A program made the translations under genes and the position numbers. 64,000 nucleotides of DNA from Bacteroidetes bacterium GWF2_33_16 (lineage in GTDB: Bacteria; Bacteroidota; Bacteroidia; Bacteroidales; UBA12077), in NCBI GenBank assembly GCA_001768565.1, contig MEOE01000011.1, forward strand, positions 76,567 to 140,566. The letters are read 5' to 3'. Numbering within the stretch: the stretch's first letter is position 1; each line of letters begins with the position of its first letter. The notes beneath the pieces are model-generated. The model did no database searches, was not told the origin of the DNA, and was given only the letters and a program-made list of their open reading frames with translations. This document shows, piece by piece, positions 53,730 to 62,725 of the stretch.

Positions 53730-54992
53730 ATGAGAAAAATTACTTTACTATTTGTTGCAACTTTAGTTAGTTTCAATATTCTTTCACAAACAAATTTTGA
53801 ACCCGGTTATATTATTGACTTGTCAGGAAACAAAACTGATGGGTTTATTAATTATAAGAATTGGGATATTAATCCTGAAAAGATCGAGTTTAAAGCATCC
53901 GAAAATGGAAATGTTAATGAGTATACACCTCTTGAAATAAAAGAGTTTTTTGTATCCAATGATTTGTATGTAGGTACAAGCGTTGAAATTGATTTATCAT
54001 CAACTAAAACGGAAGAATTGACTTATAATGCAAATCCAGAACTTGTTAACCAAAATGTGTTTTTACAAATATTATACAAAGGAGATAAAGAATTATTGTA
54101 TTTACGTGATGAGAATAGAAAAGAACATTTCTTTATAAAAAACGATAAAGGTGAATACGTTTATTTGTTATATAGAAAGTACTTAAAAGATGTAAATATA
54201 TCGCAACAAACACAAGAAGTTGTATCGAAAAATGAAAAATACAAGGGAACACTTATTATATATATGAATGATTGTTCTGAAATTAGATCTAAAATCAATA
54301 GCTTAAAATATAGCAAAGAAGGCTTTTTTAAGTTGTTTAAAGCGTATTCAAAATGTTCGGAAAATAAATTTGAATATGTAAAGGAAATGGAATCAGTTAT
54401 AGTTGAGTTTGGAGTAAAAGCAGGAGCAACTATGACAAATTTGTATTTTAATACTGCTTTAACCAGTGCTGGTTCTTACCACCCTATGACTGTACTAGAT
54501 GACAAAACCTCGTATGATTATGCTTTTGGTATTTCTGCTGATTTTCTTATTCCAAGAAACTTTTATCGTTTTTCTGTTTACAGTGAACTATTATATTCTC
54601 AGTATTATGCCGAAGGAAATCGTCGAAGAGATATGTTCACAAGAGAATATATCGAATTTGGTCCAAAATTTCTTGGATTAAATCTCATGTTGAAATATAA
54701 ATACCCAATTGGAAAAAGCTTTTTATTTGGTAACATTGGTTTGTTGGGTGATTATTTAATTAGTAGTAAGGAAGAATATAGGATTGAAAGTGATAATTTT
54801 GAGACTATTTACTCTGATTTCCCTAAGGTTCAAAAATTTACTTATGGAGTTATTTTAGGAGGAGGATTAAAATATAAGAATTTTTCAGGTGAAGTAAGAT
54901 ATAGCTTTGATATTGGTCCAGGTATTATCGAAAATTATTATGTTAGTTCAGATATAAATCGTTTAAGTCTTTTAATTGGGTATACATTTTAA
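53730..54992 (+). CDS. Secreted protein with C-terminal outer-membrane barrel-like region
   Basis: The 420-residue protein has a signal peptide (RKITLLFVATLVSFNILS). Residues about 22-150 form a beta-rich domain (PGYIIDLSGNKTDGFINYKN, YKGDKELLYLRDENRKEHFF), and two cysteines lie in the centre (MNDCSEIRSK and YSKCSENKFE). From about residue 230 PorT-like strands appear (VEFGVKAGATMTNLYF, FLGLNLMLKYKYPIGKSF, LSLLIGYTF), ending in an aromatic residue. This two-part layout is frequent in Bacteroidota. Function unknown. Confidence 0.8.
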   Translation: MRKITLLFVATLVSFNILSQTNFEPGYIIDLSGNKTDGFINYKNWDINPEKIEFKASENGNVNEYTPLEIKEFFVSNDLYVGTSVEIDLSSTKTEELTYNANPELVNQNVFLQILYKGDKELLYLRDENRKEHFFIKNDKGEYVYLLYRKYLKDVNISQQTQEVVSKNEKYKGTLIIYMNDCSEIRSKINSLKYSKEGFFKLFKAYSKCSENKFEYVKEMESVIVEFGVKAGATMTNLYFNTALTSAGSYHPMTVLDDKTSYDYAFGISADFLIPRNFYRFSVYSELLYSQYYAEGNRRRDMFTREYIEFGPKFLGLNLMLKYKYPIGKSFLFGNIGLLGDYLISSKEEYRIESDNFETIYSDFPKVQKFTYGVILGGGLKYKNFSGEVRYSFDIGPGIIENYYVSSDINRLSLLIGYTF

Positions 54993-55029
54993 ATGGAATA
55001 AAAGCACAATCCAATAAACTGTGTGAATG

Positions 55030-55070
55030 CAAATAGCAGTAAGGTTTAGCCTACTGCTATTTGTATTTTT
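55030..55070 (+). terminator. Intrinsic terminator after the barrel gene
   Basis: CAAATAGCAGTA (55030-55041) and TACTGCTATTTG (55052-55063) form a 12-bp stem, extended inward by AGG with CCT, followed by a T-rich tail. Confidence 0.9.
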
Positions 55071-55113
55071 TAGCTTGATATTGTATTTTTATTTATGGTC
55101 CAATCAAATTACT

Positions 55114-55647
55114 TTATTTTTCGACCTCGATTAAAATATCATCCTTCATAACATTATCTTCGGGTCCAAAATTTATGTTTTTTATTTTGCCAGTTATGCT
55201 CGAAATAATTTCATTTTGCATTTTCATGGCTTCAAGGATGAGTAAAGGATCTCCTGCTTTTATTTCCTGATTTTCTTCGACCAGAAACTCAACAATTTTA
55301 CCTGGCATTGGGGCTTGTATTCGCTCAATTTTTGAAACAGGTACATTTTTATCGAGGTACTTTTTACGTTTATATGAGAATGGCGACTCAACAGAAATTG
55401 AATAAGTAACACCATTAACAGCTATCTCATATTGATTTTGGTTTTTATCAATTATTTCAACCTGGTATTTTTTGTTTTTCCATGTAATAAAAACAAAACC
55501 ACTTTTGTCAGAGGTAATTTCTATAGGTTCTTTATCTTTCCCACTCTTAATTGTAAGATCCTTAGGATTAATAAATTCATATTTTTTCTTGCCCGAAGTA
55601 CAAGCTATGAATTTTTGATTTTTGATTTTCGATTTTGAAAACATCAT
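55114..55647 (-). CDS. Biotin carboxyl carrier protein subunit of an acyl-CoA carboxylase
   Basis: The 177-residue protein ends in a biotinyl domain (about 108-177) with the biotinylation lysine Lys142 in EAMKMQNEI and the supporting QAPMPGKIVEFLV strand. The N-terminal 100 residues form a beta-rich part that probably docks to the other subunits. It is the third gene of the carboxylase operon, 16 bp after the biotin carboxylase gene. The carrier swings carboxybiotin between the carboxylase and carboxyltransferase active sites. Confidence 0.94.
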   Translation of the reverse strand: MMFSKSKIKNQKFIACTSGKKKYEFINPKDLTIKSGKDKEPIEITSDKSGFVFITWKNKKYQVEIIDKNQNQYEIAVNGVTYSISVESPFSYKRKKYLDKNVPVSKIERIQAPMPGKIVEFLVEENQEIKAGDPLLILEAMKMQNEIISSITGKIKNINFGPEDNVMKDDILIEVEK

Positions 55648-55663
55648 AACTAAAGATTTTAAA

Positions 55664-57172
55664 TTACATTGATTTTAAACGTTTATTAAGCAACCAGGGA
55701 GTAATGATTTTACCTTTTTCGTAATCAACATACGTTTCGTTCTCCTTGTCAAGTTCTGCATTGTGGTTAATAGTAGCCCAGAATGCTGCAATTAGCTCTT
55801 CATCATCTTCTTGAAAATATAATTTTTTCATATCCTTTTCAATAAAAGATGTTGAAATGTCTCCGCTTATAAATTTAGGATTATTTAATACTGCTTTATG
55901 AAACGGAATGGTTGTTTTTATTCCTTTTATATATAGTTTATTTAATGCAGCGAGAGTATTCGTTATAGCTTTTTCGCGGGTTTCGCCAGTGCAAATTAAT
56001 TTTGCCAGCATAGAATCAAAATAAGGTGTAACAATAGAACCATCGGTAACACCTGTATCGAATCGACAGGTTTTCCCTTTACTTACCTGAATTTTTTCAA
56101 TAGTTCCGAGATAAGGGGAAAATCCAGATTGTACATCTTCAGCATTTATTCTGCATTCAATAGCCCATCCATTAAACTTGATTTCCTGCTGAGTCATTGT
56201 GAGTTTTTCGCCTTGTGCAATTTTTATTTGCCATTCAATTAAGTCTAAACCAGTAACCATTTCGGTAACAGGATGCTCAACCTGAATTCGTGTATTCATT
56301 TCCATAAAATAGTAATCACCAAACTCATCAAGCAAGAACTCAACTGTCCCGGCATTTCTATAATTCGAAGCCTTGGCAATTTGAATTGCCGAATTACCCA
56401 TTTTTTCTCTCAGATCATCATTTAATGCACTTGATGGCGATTCTTCGATCAGTTTTTGATGTTTACGCTGAATTGAACATTCTCTTTCTCCAAGATGAAT
56501 AATATTCCCATAATGATCGGCAAGAATTTGAAATTCAATGTGACGTGGATTTTTAACATATTTTTCCATAAACACAGATGAATCTGAAAATGCTTTTTCG
56601 GATTCGTTTTGAGCCATTTTAAACATTTTCTCAATCTGGTCAACTGATTCAACAATGCGCATACCGCGTCCACCGCCACCCGAGGCTGCTTTTAAAATTA
56701 CAGGATAACCAATTTTTTCGGCCACTTGCTTTGCATGCTTCGGATTTTTAATATTTCCGTTGCTTCCTTCTAATAATGGAACATTGTTTCGCGAAGCTAT
56801 TTGCTTTGCAATGGTTTTGTTTCCTAATTTATATATAGCATCAGGAGTAGGACCAATAAATATAATTTTTTCGTCGATACATTTCTGAGCAAAATATGGA
56901 TTCTCAGCCAAATAGCCATAACCAGGATGAACAGCATCAATATTATATTCTTTAATTGAGTATATTAATCTGTCAATATCGAGAAATTCCGGAATATCAC
57001 TAATGATTTCAGTAAAATCTATTATTTCATCCATAAATTGAAGATAATATGCCGATGGTTCTTTAAGTGTTTTTATTCCATACACCTTTATCCCCATTTT
57101 CTTCGCTGTTTCGGAAATCCGAATAGCTATTTCGCCTCTGTTTGCTATTAATATGGATTTGATTTTTTTCAT
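55664..57172 (-). CDS. accC: Biotin carboxylase subunit of an acyl-CoA carboxylase
   Basis: The 502-residue ATP-grasp enzyme begins ILIANRGEIAIRISETAKK. It carries AASGGGGRGMRIV (ATP loop), ERECSIQRKHQKLIEESPS, EMNTRIQVEHPVTEM and AEDVQSGFSPYLG, the expected set for ATP-dependent carboxylation of biotin. Residues 32-55 (GIKTLKEPSAYYLQF...) differ from the usual YSDADR-type strand, so the N-domain is diverged. It lies between the carboxyltransferase gene (29 bp upstream) and the carrier gene. The C-terminus has about 50 extra residues beyond the core, perhaps for subunit contact. Confidence 0.95.
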   Translation of the reverse strand: MKKIKSILIANRGEIAIRISETAKKMGIKVYGIKTLKEPSAYYLQFMDEIIDFTEIISDIPEFLDIDRLIYSIKEYNIDAVHPGYGYLAENPYFAQKCIDEKIIFIGPTPDAIYKLGNKTIAKQIASRNNVPLLEGSNGNIKNPKHAKQVAEKIGYPVILKAASGGGGRGMRIVESVDQIEKMFKMAQNESEKAFSDSSVFMEKYVKNPRHIEFQILADHYGNIIHLGERECSIQRKHQKLIEESPSSALNDDLREKMGNSAIQIAKASNYRNAGTVEFLLDEFGDYYFMEMNTRIQVEHPVTEMVTGLDLIEWQIKIAQGEKLTMTQQEIKFNGWAIECRINAEDVQSGFSPYLGTIEKIQVSKGKTCRFDTGVTDGSIVTPYFDSMLAKLICTGETREKAITNTLAALNKLYIKGIKTTIPFHKAVLNNPKFISGDISTSFIEKDMKKLYFQEDDEELIAAFWATINHNAELDKENETYVDYEKGKIITPWLLNKRLKSM

Positions 57173-57201
57173 AAATCAATTATTAAAATTGTTATAATAA
57201 A

Positions 57202-58758
57202 CTATAATGGAATATTTGCATGCTTTCGTGCAGGTGGTTCAATATGCTTATTTTCGAGCGATTCGAAAGCTATTATCAGTTTTTTCCTAGTTTCTGATGG
57301 ATCAATTACTTCATCGATATAACCTTTTTCATCAGCTATATAAGGATTTGCAATTTCCTGTCGGTACTTTGCTGCCAGTTCTTTTTTAAGTTGTTTTGGA
57401 TTGTCTGATTTTGCTAATTCGCGACGGTATAAAATAGATACAGCACCTTCTGGTCCCATAACTGCAATTTCTGCAGAAGGCCATGCAAAATTATAATCAC
57501 CTCCAAGGTTTTTGCTATTCATAACGCAGAATGCACCACCATATGATTTTCTAAGAATAACCGTAATTTTTGGAACACTTGCTTCGCTGTAAGCGAACAG
57601 TAATTTGGCTCCATGTTTAATTAAACCGTTATGTTCCTGATCGATACCGGGTAAAAATCCTGGTACATCTTCGAGAGTAAGCAATGGAATATTAAAAGCA
57701 TCACAAAAACGAATAAAACGAGCACCCTTTAGCGAAGAGTTTATATCCAAAACGCCAGCAAGCACTTTAGGCTGATTTGCTACAATACCAATTGCTTTTC
57801 CATTAAGTCGAGCCAAACCAACAACTAGATTAGAGGCAAAATGTTCTGATACTTCAAAAAAGGTACCTTTATCAATTAAAAGATCTATAATAAGCTTAAT
57901 ATCATATGGTTTGTTTGTATCGTCGGGAACAATTGCACGAAGTTTTTCGTCAATACGGTCTTTTTTATCATTTGTCTCAACAAATGGTGGATTTTCAAGA
58001 TTATTAGAAGGGAAAAAAGAAAGAAGTTTCTTAACAGCCAACAATGTATTTTCTTCGTCTTCATAAATAAAATGAGCAACACCGCTCTTTTTAGCATGAA
58101 TATCTGCTCCGCCTAAATCTTCGAAACTTACTTCCTCATTTAATACTTCACGCACAACATCAGGACCGGTAACAAACATATAGCTTGTTTTCTTGGTCAT
58201 AAATACAAAATCGGTTAGTGCAGGAGAGTAAACAGCGCCACCAGCAGCAGGTCCCAGTATAACCGATATTTGTGGAATAATCCCTGAAGACTGAACATTA
58301 CGATGAAAAATACCAGCATATCCAGAAAGACTCGCAACGCCTTCCTGTATTCTTGCTCCGCCCGAATCTATTAATCCGATAATTGGTGCACCAACACGAA
58401 GAGCTAAATCCTGAACTTTCATTATTTTCCTGGCATGAACAGAACCAAGCGAACCTCCCATTACTGTAAAATCCTGAGAATATACATATACCAACCTGCC
58501 GTTAATACGGCCATAGCCAATTACAACGCCATCACCAAAAGCTTCGTCAATTTTACCAAATCCAGTATCGGGAGTTGCCGAGGTTACAAAAGCATCGAGT
58601 TCTTCGAAAGAGTTTTTATCAAAAAGAAGTGCTATTCGTTCGCGAGCATGCAATTTACCTTTATCATGCTGTTTTTTTACTTTGTCGGGGCCATTTTGAG
58701 TTTTAAGTCGTTCAACCCTGCTTTGAAAATTTTTAAAGATTTTGCCGTTTATATCCAT
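57202..58758 (-). CDS. pccB: Acyl-CoA carboxylase carboxyltransferase subunit (propionyl-CoA carboxylase beta type)
   Basis: The 518-residue protein is the fused crotonase-like carboxyltransferase. N-domain signals include KLHARERIALLFDKNSFEEL, SGGARIQEGVASLSGYAGIF and GPAAGGAVYSPALTDFVF. The C-domain has DVPGFLPGIDQEHNGLIKHG and RKSYGGAFCVMNSK. Length and motifs fit PccB/MmdA. With the two downstream genes it makes a three-part biotin enzyme, probably converting propionyl-CoA to methylmalonyl-CoA. Because MmdA-type decarboxylases share this subunit, direction is not settled, but the adjacent biotin carboxylase favours ATP-driven carboxylation. Confidence 0.93.
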   Translation of the reverse strand: MDINGKIFKNFQSRVERLKTQNGPDKVKKQHDKGKLHARERIALLFDKNSFEELDAFVTSATPDTGFGKIDEAFGDGVVIGYGRINGRLVYVYSQDFTVMGGSLGSVHARKIMKVQDLALRVGAPIIGLIDSGGARIQEGVASLSGYAGIFHRNVQSSGIIPQISVILGPAAGGAVYSPALTDFVFMTKKTSYMFVTGPDVVREVLNEEVSFEDLGGADIHAKKSGVAHFIYEDEENTLLAVKKLLSFFPSNNLENPPFVETNDKKDRIDEKLRAIVPDDTNKPYDIKLIIDLLIDKGTFFEVSEHFASNLVVGLARLNGKAIGIVANQPKVLAGVLDINSSLKGARFIRFCDAFNIPLLTLEDVPGFLPGIDQEHNGLIKHGAKLLFAYSEASVPKITVILRKSYGGAFCVMNSKNLGGDYNFAWPSAEIAVMGPEGAVSILYRRELAKSDNPKQLKKELAAKYRQEIANPYIADEKGYIDEVIDPSETRKKLIIAFESLENKHIEPPARKHANIPL

Positions 58759-59177
58759 AGTAAACTTTTAAGTTCCTTAATTAACAGTAAAATAGTATGT
58801 TATTTAACATATTTTGTTTTTTTTACATATTTTTACTTTTTTGCTATTTTTTTAATGTGATGATTTTTAGTGATTTAAGTTAAGGTGAATATATCTAATA
58901 GACTTCCTATATATTTAAATAATTAGGCATGTAAATATATAAAATTTCTATTACCAACAAATTTATTTAGCATAATATTAACTAACACCTAATAGTTTGA
59001 ATTGTTCATAATATACCTGTAAGTTGTTGAAATAGAATAATTTTAATTTAACCATGTGACTTGCAAACAGGTCTGTTAAACGTACATATTAATGTTGTTC
59101 GTAATTGACTTAGTACTTATTCCTTTTGAATAATTAGACTATTTTTCTAACTTAACATCAATTTTAAAATTTAAAAA
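58759..59177. other. Gene-free divergent spacer
   Basis: This 419-bp gap lies between the carboxylase operon and the WD40-caspase gene. It holds a perfect inverted repeat TATGTTA-TT-TAACATA at 58796-58811, about 40 bp upstream of pccB, which could be an operator. The rest is AT-rich, without clear promoter boxes, ORFs or RNA genes. Confidence 0.6.
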
Positions 59178-61487
59178 ATGAAAAATCTAATTCTAATTGT
59201 AAGCTTTCTTTTTCTATTCTTAAATAAAATTGATAGTCAGGACTTTGCTTATAAAGAGAAAAAGGAGCTTAAAGGTTATCCTGAATATATTCTAGATGTT
59301 AAGTTTTCTCCATTTAGAAATTATTTTGCACTTACAATAGGTAATAATACACTAGAGATATATAATAAAGACTGGAAAAAGGTGTTCGATCATCAGGGAA
59401 ATCCAAAATCAGTGGGAGGCTATATTGCTTTTTCACCCGATGAGAAATATCTTGCTTATGCCAAATATAAAAGTGATAATGATATTGCTATTATTCGTCT
59501 TGAGGATAAAAAGGTTATTCAAATACTTAACGGTCATGCACAAAACATAAATAAAGTAGAATTTAGTCACAATGGAAAATATTTAGCCAGCTCATCTCAC
59601 GATAAATCGGTTTGTATCTGGAAATGGAATAACGACCAGATGGAATTAAATCAAAAGTTTGTATTTTCCGATGGTGCAATGGGAGTGAGTTTTAGTTATA
59701 ATGATGAATATATTATTGCAGGGGGCTATGATAAAAAAATAGTTGTATTTCAATTAATAAATAGCATATATCAACCAATCGATACAGTGCTAAACCTAAA
59801 ATATTGGATTTATGATGTTTCTTTTCATCCGTGGAAAAACGAATTTGTTGCATCTTCTCAATATGATATCAAAAGATATAAATTAAATAAATCAAAATTT
59901 AATCTTACAGATAGTTTAATAATAAGAGTGAATAATAAACTAAGCTATAATTCTACTGGTGACTACCTGGTTTTTGGAACAAATAATGATGTAAGCATTG
60001 TAAAGATGACCAATGTTGAAATGATTGAATATGAGCATATTTACAGACATTCTGAACATGTTTTTGGTGGTAGTTTTAGTGATGACGGGATTTTTCTAAC
60101 AACATTCAGCTCCGATAAATCATGCATTATTTGGGAATTGTCAGGTATTGAACCTTCACGAAAATCAATTATTATTGATTACATGGAAGGAGAGTTAACC
60201 ACGGCTCAGAAAATCATTTTAACCTCTGATGTAATTGAGAATATTCTTAATAAGCTAGATAAGAGATTGACTGCTCCAAGAGATGAGTTTGAAACCAGCA
60301 CACAATATACAGATCGAAGAGATAAATTAAAATCAGAGGTACTTGCTCAATTACAGAGTTTTACTGAAAAATATTACAAGGTGAAATTAAAAGCTGGTAA
60401 TAAAATAACAATTCCGCTTGAGCGAATAATAGGATATAATGCAGATATTAATGTATATAAAATTCGATTTATGGAAACAGATGCAGGAGTGAATATTCCT
60501 GTTATTGATGCAAAGCAGTTTAAGGATAATTGGAAAGATGCTTATATTGAAGCCGATAAAAATATAAGTAAAGATGGTATATCTTTTGAATATTCAAATT
60601 TTCAATTAGTACATCCATTAAATAAAAAGTTATATACCGTTAATCCAGTTGAGAATCCGTTTCATATTACTAAAAAAACCCGAAATGCTCAAGTTGAAAA
60701 AGGTAGGGCTGATGAAATTAAAATAAATCTAGAGCAAAAAACAGATTCTGAGAAAACAGTTATTGTAACGAAAGCGTTACTATTTGCAACAAGTATTTAC
60801 GATTCGTTTTCGGAGCTTGTTAATCCGGTTATTGATGCATCAACAATAGCGGAGGAATTAAAGGATAATTATTTCGTTGATGCTGAAATAATAATTAATC
60901 CAACATTAAGTCAAACTATAGAAAAGATCAGAGAATATGCTAAACTCAAATACAGTGCAACAGATAATTTGCTCATATTGTTTGCCGGACATGGGATTTA
61001 CGATGATGTTTTTAAGGAAGGTTACGTAATTTCGCGTGATTCAAAATCGGATGATGTTGCCAAAACGTCGTATTTATCGCATTCGAACTTACGAACAATG
61101 ATTAATAATATTCCATGTAATCATATTTTATTAGTTATGGATGTATGCTTTGGCGGTACTTTCGATCCAATTATTGCATCGAAGAGCCGTGCTGCAGATT
61201 TATACGCAGAAGTTACCAACGAAGAATTTATTCAGCGTAAACAAAAATACAAAACCCGCCTTTACCTCACTTCTGGTGGAAAAGAATATGTTCCTGATGG
61301 TAGACCCGGACATCATTCACCATTTGCGCGCAAATTTTTGGAAGCCTTGCGCAATTATGGAGGGCCCGATGGATTACTAACTATTAATGAGATTATTCAA
61401 TTTATCGAGAAAGTTGAACCACAGCCACGTTTTGGGGAGTTTGGCGATAATGAACCTGGGAGCGATTTTCTGTTAATTGCTAAATAG
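59178..61487 (+). CDS. Secreted WD40-repeat/caspase (C14-like) fusion protein
   Basis: The 769-residue protein has a signal peptide (KNLILIVSFLFLFLNKIDS). Seven WD40-like blades follow (about 30-325), for example VEFSHNGKYLASSSHDKSV and SFSDDGIFLTTFSSDKSCI. A lysine-rich middle region of unknown fold lies at about 330-530. A caspase-like domain then begins near VTKALLFATSIYDSF, with its histidine in LFAGHGIYDD (His605) and nucleophile in VMDVCFGGTFD (Cys657). Both residues are intact, so proteolysis is plausible. The propeller probably recognises a partner. Export places it outside the cytosol, unlike most WD40-caspase proteins of signalling systems. Confidence 0.92.
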   Translation: MKNLILIVSFLFLFLNKIDSQDFAYKEKKELKGYPEYILDVKFSPFRNYFALTIGNNTLEIYNKDWKKVFDHQGNPKSVGGYIAFSPDEKYLAYAKYKSDNDIAIIRLEDKKVIQILNGHAQNINKVEFSHNGKYLASSSHDKSVCIWKWNNDQMELNQKFVFSDGAMGVSFSYNDEYIIAGGYDKKIVVFQLINSIYQPIDTVLNLKYWIYDVSFHPWKNEFVASSQYDIKRYKLNKSKFNLTDSLIIRVNNKLSYNSTGDYLVFGTNNDVSIVKMTNVEMIEYEHIYRHSEHVFGGSFSDDGIFLTTFSSDKSCIIWELSGIEPSRKSIIIDYMEGELTTAQKIILTSDVIENILNKLDKRLTAPRDEFETSTQYTDRRDKLKSEVLAQLQSFTEKYYKVKLKAGNKITIPLERIIGYNADINVYKIRFMETDAGVNIPVIDAKQFKDNWKDAYIEADKNISKDGISFEYSNFQLVHPLNKKLYTVNPVENPFHITKKTRNAQVEKGRADEIKINLEQKTDSEKTVIVTKALLFATSIYDSFSELVNPVIDASTIAEELKDNYFVDAEIIINPTLSQTIEKIREYAKLKYSATDNLLILFAGHGIYDDVFKEGYVISRDSKSDDVAKTSYLSHSNLRTMINNIPCNHILLVMDVCFGGTFDPIIASKSRAADLYAEVTNEEFIQRKQKYKTRLYLTSGGKEYVPDGRPGHHSPFARKFLEALRNYGGPDGLLTINEIIQFIEKVEPQPRFGEFGDNEPGSDFLLIAK

Positions 61488-61572
61488 AACTAGGTTTAAG
61501 GGTTTATTGGTAAAAAGGTATTAAGTATAGATATAAGATAGTACTTCTAATTAGTGACCAGAAACTAGTTTT

Positions 61573-62046
61573 CTACCAAAATAAGCTTCGTTGCTGAATT
61601 GCACCCTCATGTTCTAAAAGCCATTGTTTCTTAAGCAAACCACCTGCATAACCTGTTAATGAACCATCATTTCCAATAACTCTATGGCAAGGTATAATAA
61701 TAGGTATTGGATTCTGTCCATTTGCAGTTCCAACAGCACGAACAGCATTTTCATCGCCTAATTGTCGGGCAAGTTCGATATATGAAATGGTTTTGCCATA
61801 AGGAATTTTACAAAGCTTATTCCATACTCTGCCCTGAAATTCAGTACCATCAGGGTTTATTGGTACAGTAAAAGATTTTCTTTCTCCTTTAAAATATTCA
61901 TCAAGTTGCTTCATGCAGTCTTTAATCAGATTAGGAATTAAATCCATTTTAAAATACTCATCGACAAATGATATCTGAATTATATAAGCATCGTTGGCTA
62001 CTATTTGTAAATTTCCTATGGGTGATTTAAAGTATGCTTCGAACAT
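61573..62046 (-). CDS. ogt: Methylated-DNA--protein-cysteine methyltransferase (Ogt type)
   Basis: The 157-residue protein has the alkyltransferase C-domain signature IIPCHRVIG, with acceptor Cys120. The preceding wing is FQGRVWNKLCKIPYGKTISY and the closing loop is GGLLKKQWLLEHE. A short N-domain is present, without Ada regulatory modules. It repairs O6-alkylguanine by a suicidal transfer to its cysteine. It is one base downstream of the VOC-family gene on the same strand, so the two are co-transcribed. Confidence 0.97.
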   Translation of the reverse strand: MFEAYFKSPIGNLQIVANDAYIIQISFVDEYFKMDLIPNLIKDCMKQLDEYFKGERKSFTVPINPDGTEFQGRVWNKLCKIPYGKTISYIELARQLGDENAVRAVGTANGQNPIPIIIPCHRVIGNDGSLTGYAGGLLKKQWLLEHEGAIQQRSLFW

Positions 62047-62047
62047 A

Positions 62048-62515
62048 TTAACCTATTATTTTTTCAATTTGATTTATCGAAACACCTGTTTTCGCTGAAA
62101 TCTGTTGTAAAGTAGTACCTGTAGTAAATAATCGTTGAATAAAAACTTCCAGTTTTTCACCAATTTCTACTAAATTACCATCTGGATCAAATATCCTTAT
62201 GGTTTTCTGACCCCAGCTTTCTTCAATAATTTCATGAAGTATTTTAATGCTATGATTGCTGATATTATTTGCAACTTCTTCAATATCATCAGTTTCAAAG
62301 TAAATCTCAAATGCTTTGTTGCCTGCTTTCTTATTGTAAAAATTGTTATTTAAATGATGCCAGTCTGGAATTTGCCAAAGCGAGATACCACATTTTAAAG
62401 AAATATTATTACCAAAATCATTTTCAATTTCCTGTTTCAATATCTCACAATAAAAATCCTTGGATATATTTATATCCTTAACAAAAATGACCGATGAATG
62501 AAATTTTAGGTTCAT
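62048..62515 (-). CDS. VOC (glyoxalase/dioxygenase fold) protein with C-terminal HTH-like extension
   Basis: The 155-residue protein has one VOC unit: SVIFVKDINISKDFYCEIL at the start and IRIFDPDGNLVEIGE near residue 120. The last 30 residues (IQRLFTTGTTLQQISAKTGV..., ending IEKIIG) look like a small helix-turn-helix, unusual for a stand-alone VOC protein. One base separates it from ogt downstream. Candidate roles are detoxification or sequestration of a small molecule; substrate unknown. Confidence 0.82.
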   Translation of the reverse strand: MNLKFHSSVIFVKDINISKDFYCEILKQEIENDFGNNISLKCGISLWQIPDWHHLNNNFYNKKAGNKAFEIYFETDDIEEVANNISNHSIKILHEIIEESWGQKTIRIFDPDGNLVEIGEKLEVFIQRLFTTGTTLQQISAKTGVSINQIEKIIG

Positions 62516-62534
62516 AAAAATAAAGAAGCTAAAT

Positions 62535-62542
62535 CAAAAGTA
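62535..62542 (-). promoter_or_regulatory. -7 promoter box for the VOC-ogt operon
   Basis: On the minus strand this reads TACTTTTG, matching TAnnTTTG, about 20 bases before the ATG at 62515. No -33 TTTG at the usual distance. Confidence 0.42.
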
Positions 62543-62570
62543 TTCATTTTGTTCATTTTTCGACTCCCGA

Positions 62571-62588
62571 TCCCGATAGCCATCGGGA
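62571..62588. repeat. Short inverted repeat TCCCGAT-AGCC-ATCGGGA
   Basis: Perfect 7-bp arms with a 4-base spacer form a GC-rich hairpin in an AT-rich gap. Similar CCCGATAG...ATCGGG elements occur widely in Bacteroidota intergenic DNA (recollection). With no T tail on either side it is not a canonical terminator. Confidence 0.6.
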
Positions 62589-62620
62589 CGGGACAAAATA
62601 ACAACAATTTAATAATCAAT

Positions 62621-62692
62621 ATGTCACACTAAGAATAGTCATTCTGAGAGATGTCACTCTGAGCCTGTCGAAGGATGTCGAAGTTTAGACAA
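62621..62692. repeat. Dispersed-repeat-like segment with GAGCCTGTCGAAGGA
   Basis: The segment contains ATGTCAC[A/T]CT[A/G]AG twice (62621-62633, 62651-62663) and the motif CTGAGCCTGTCGAAGGATG. The latter is a well-known short dispersed repeat in many environmental bacterial genomes (complement CCTTCGACAGGCTC). Its base composition is richer in GC than the flanks. Confidence 0.65.
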
Positions 62693-62725
62693 TACATTAG
62701 ATGCTTTCAATACAGCCTCTTTTGT

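Noticed and set aside
58435..58860. Plus-strand ORF of 141 codons
   Set aside because: It is mostly antisense to pccB and runs into the AT-rich spacer; no signal peptide or domain supports it.
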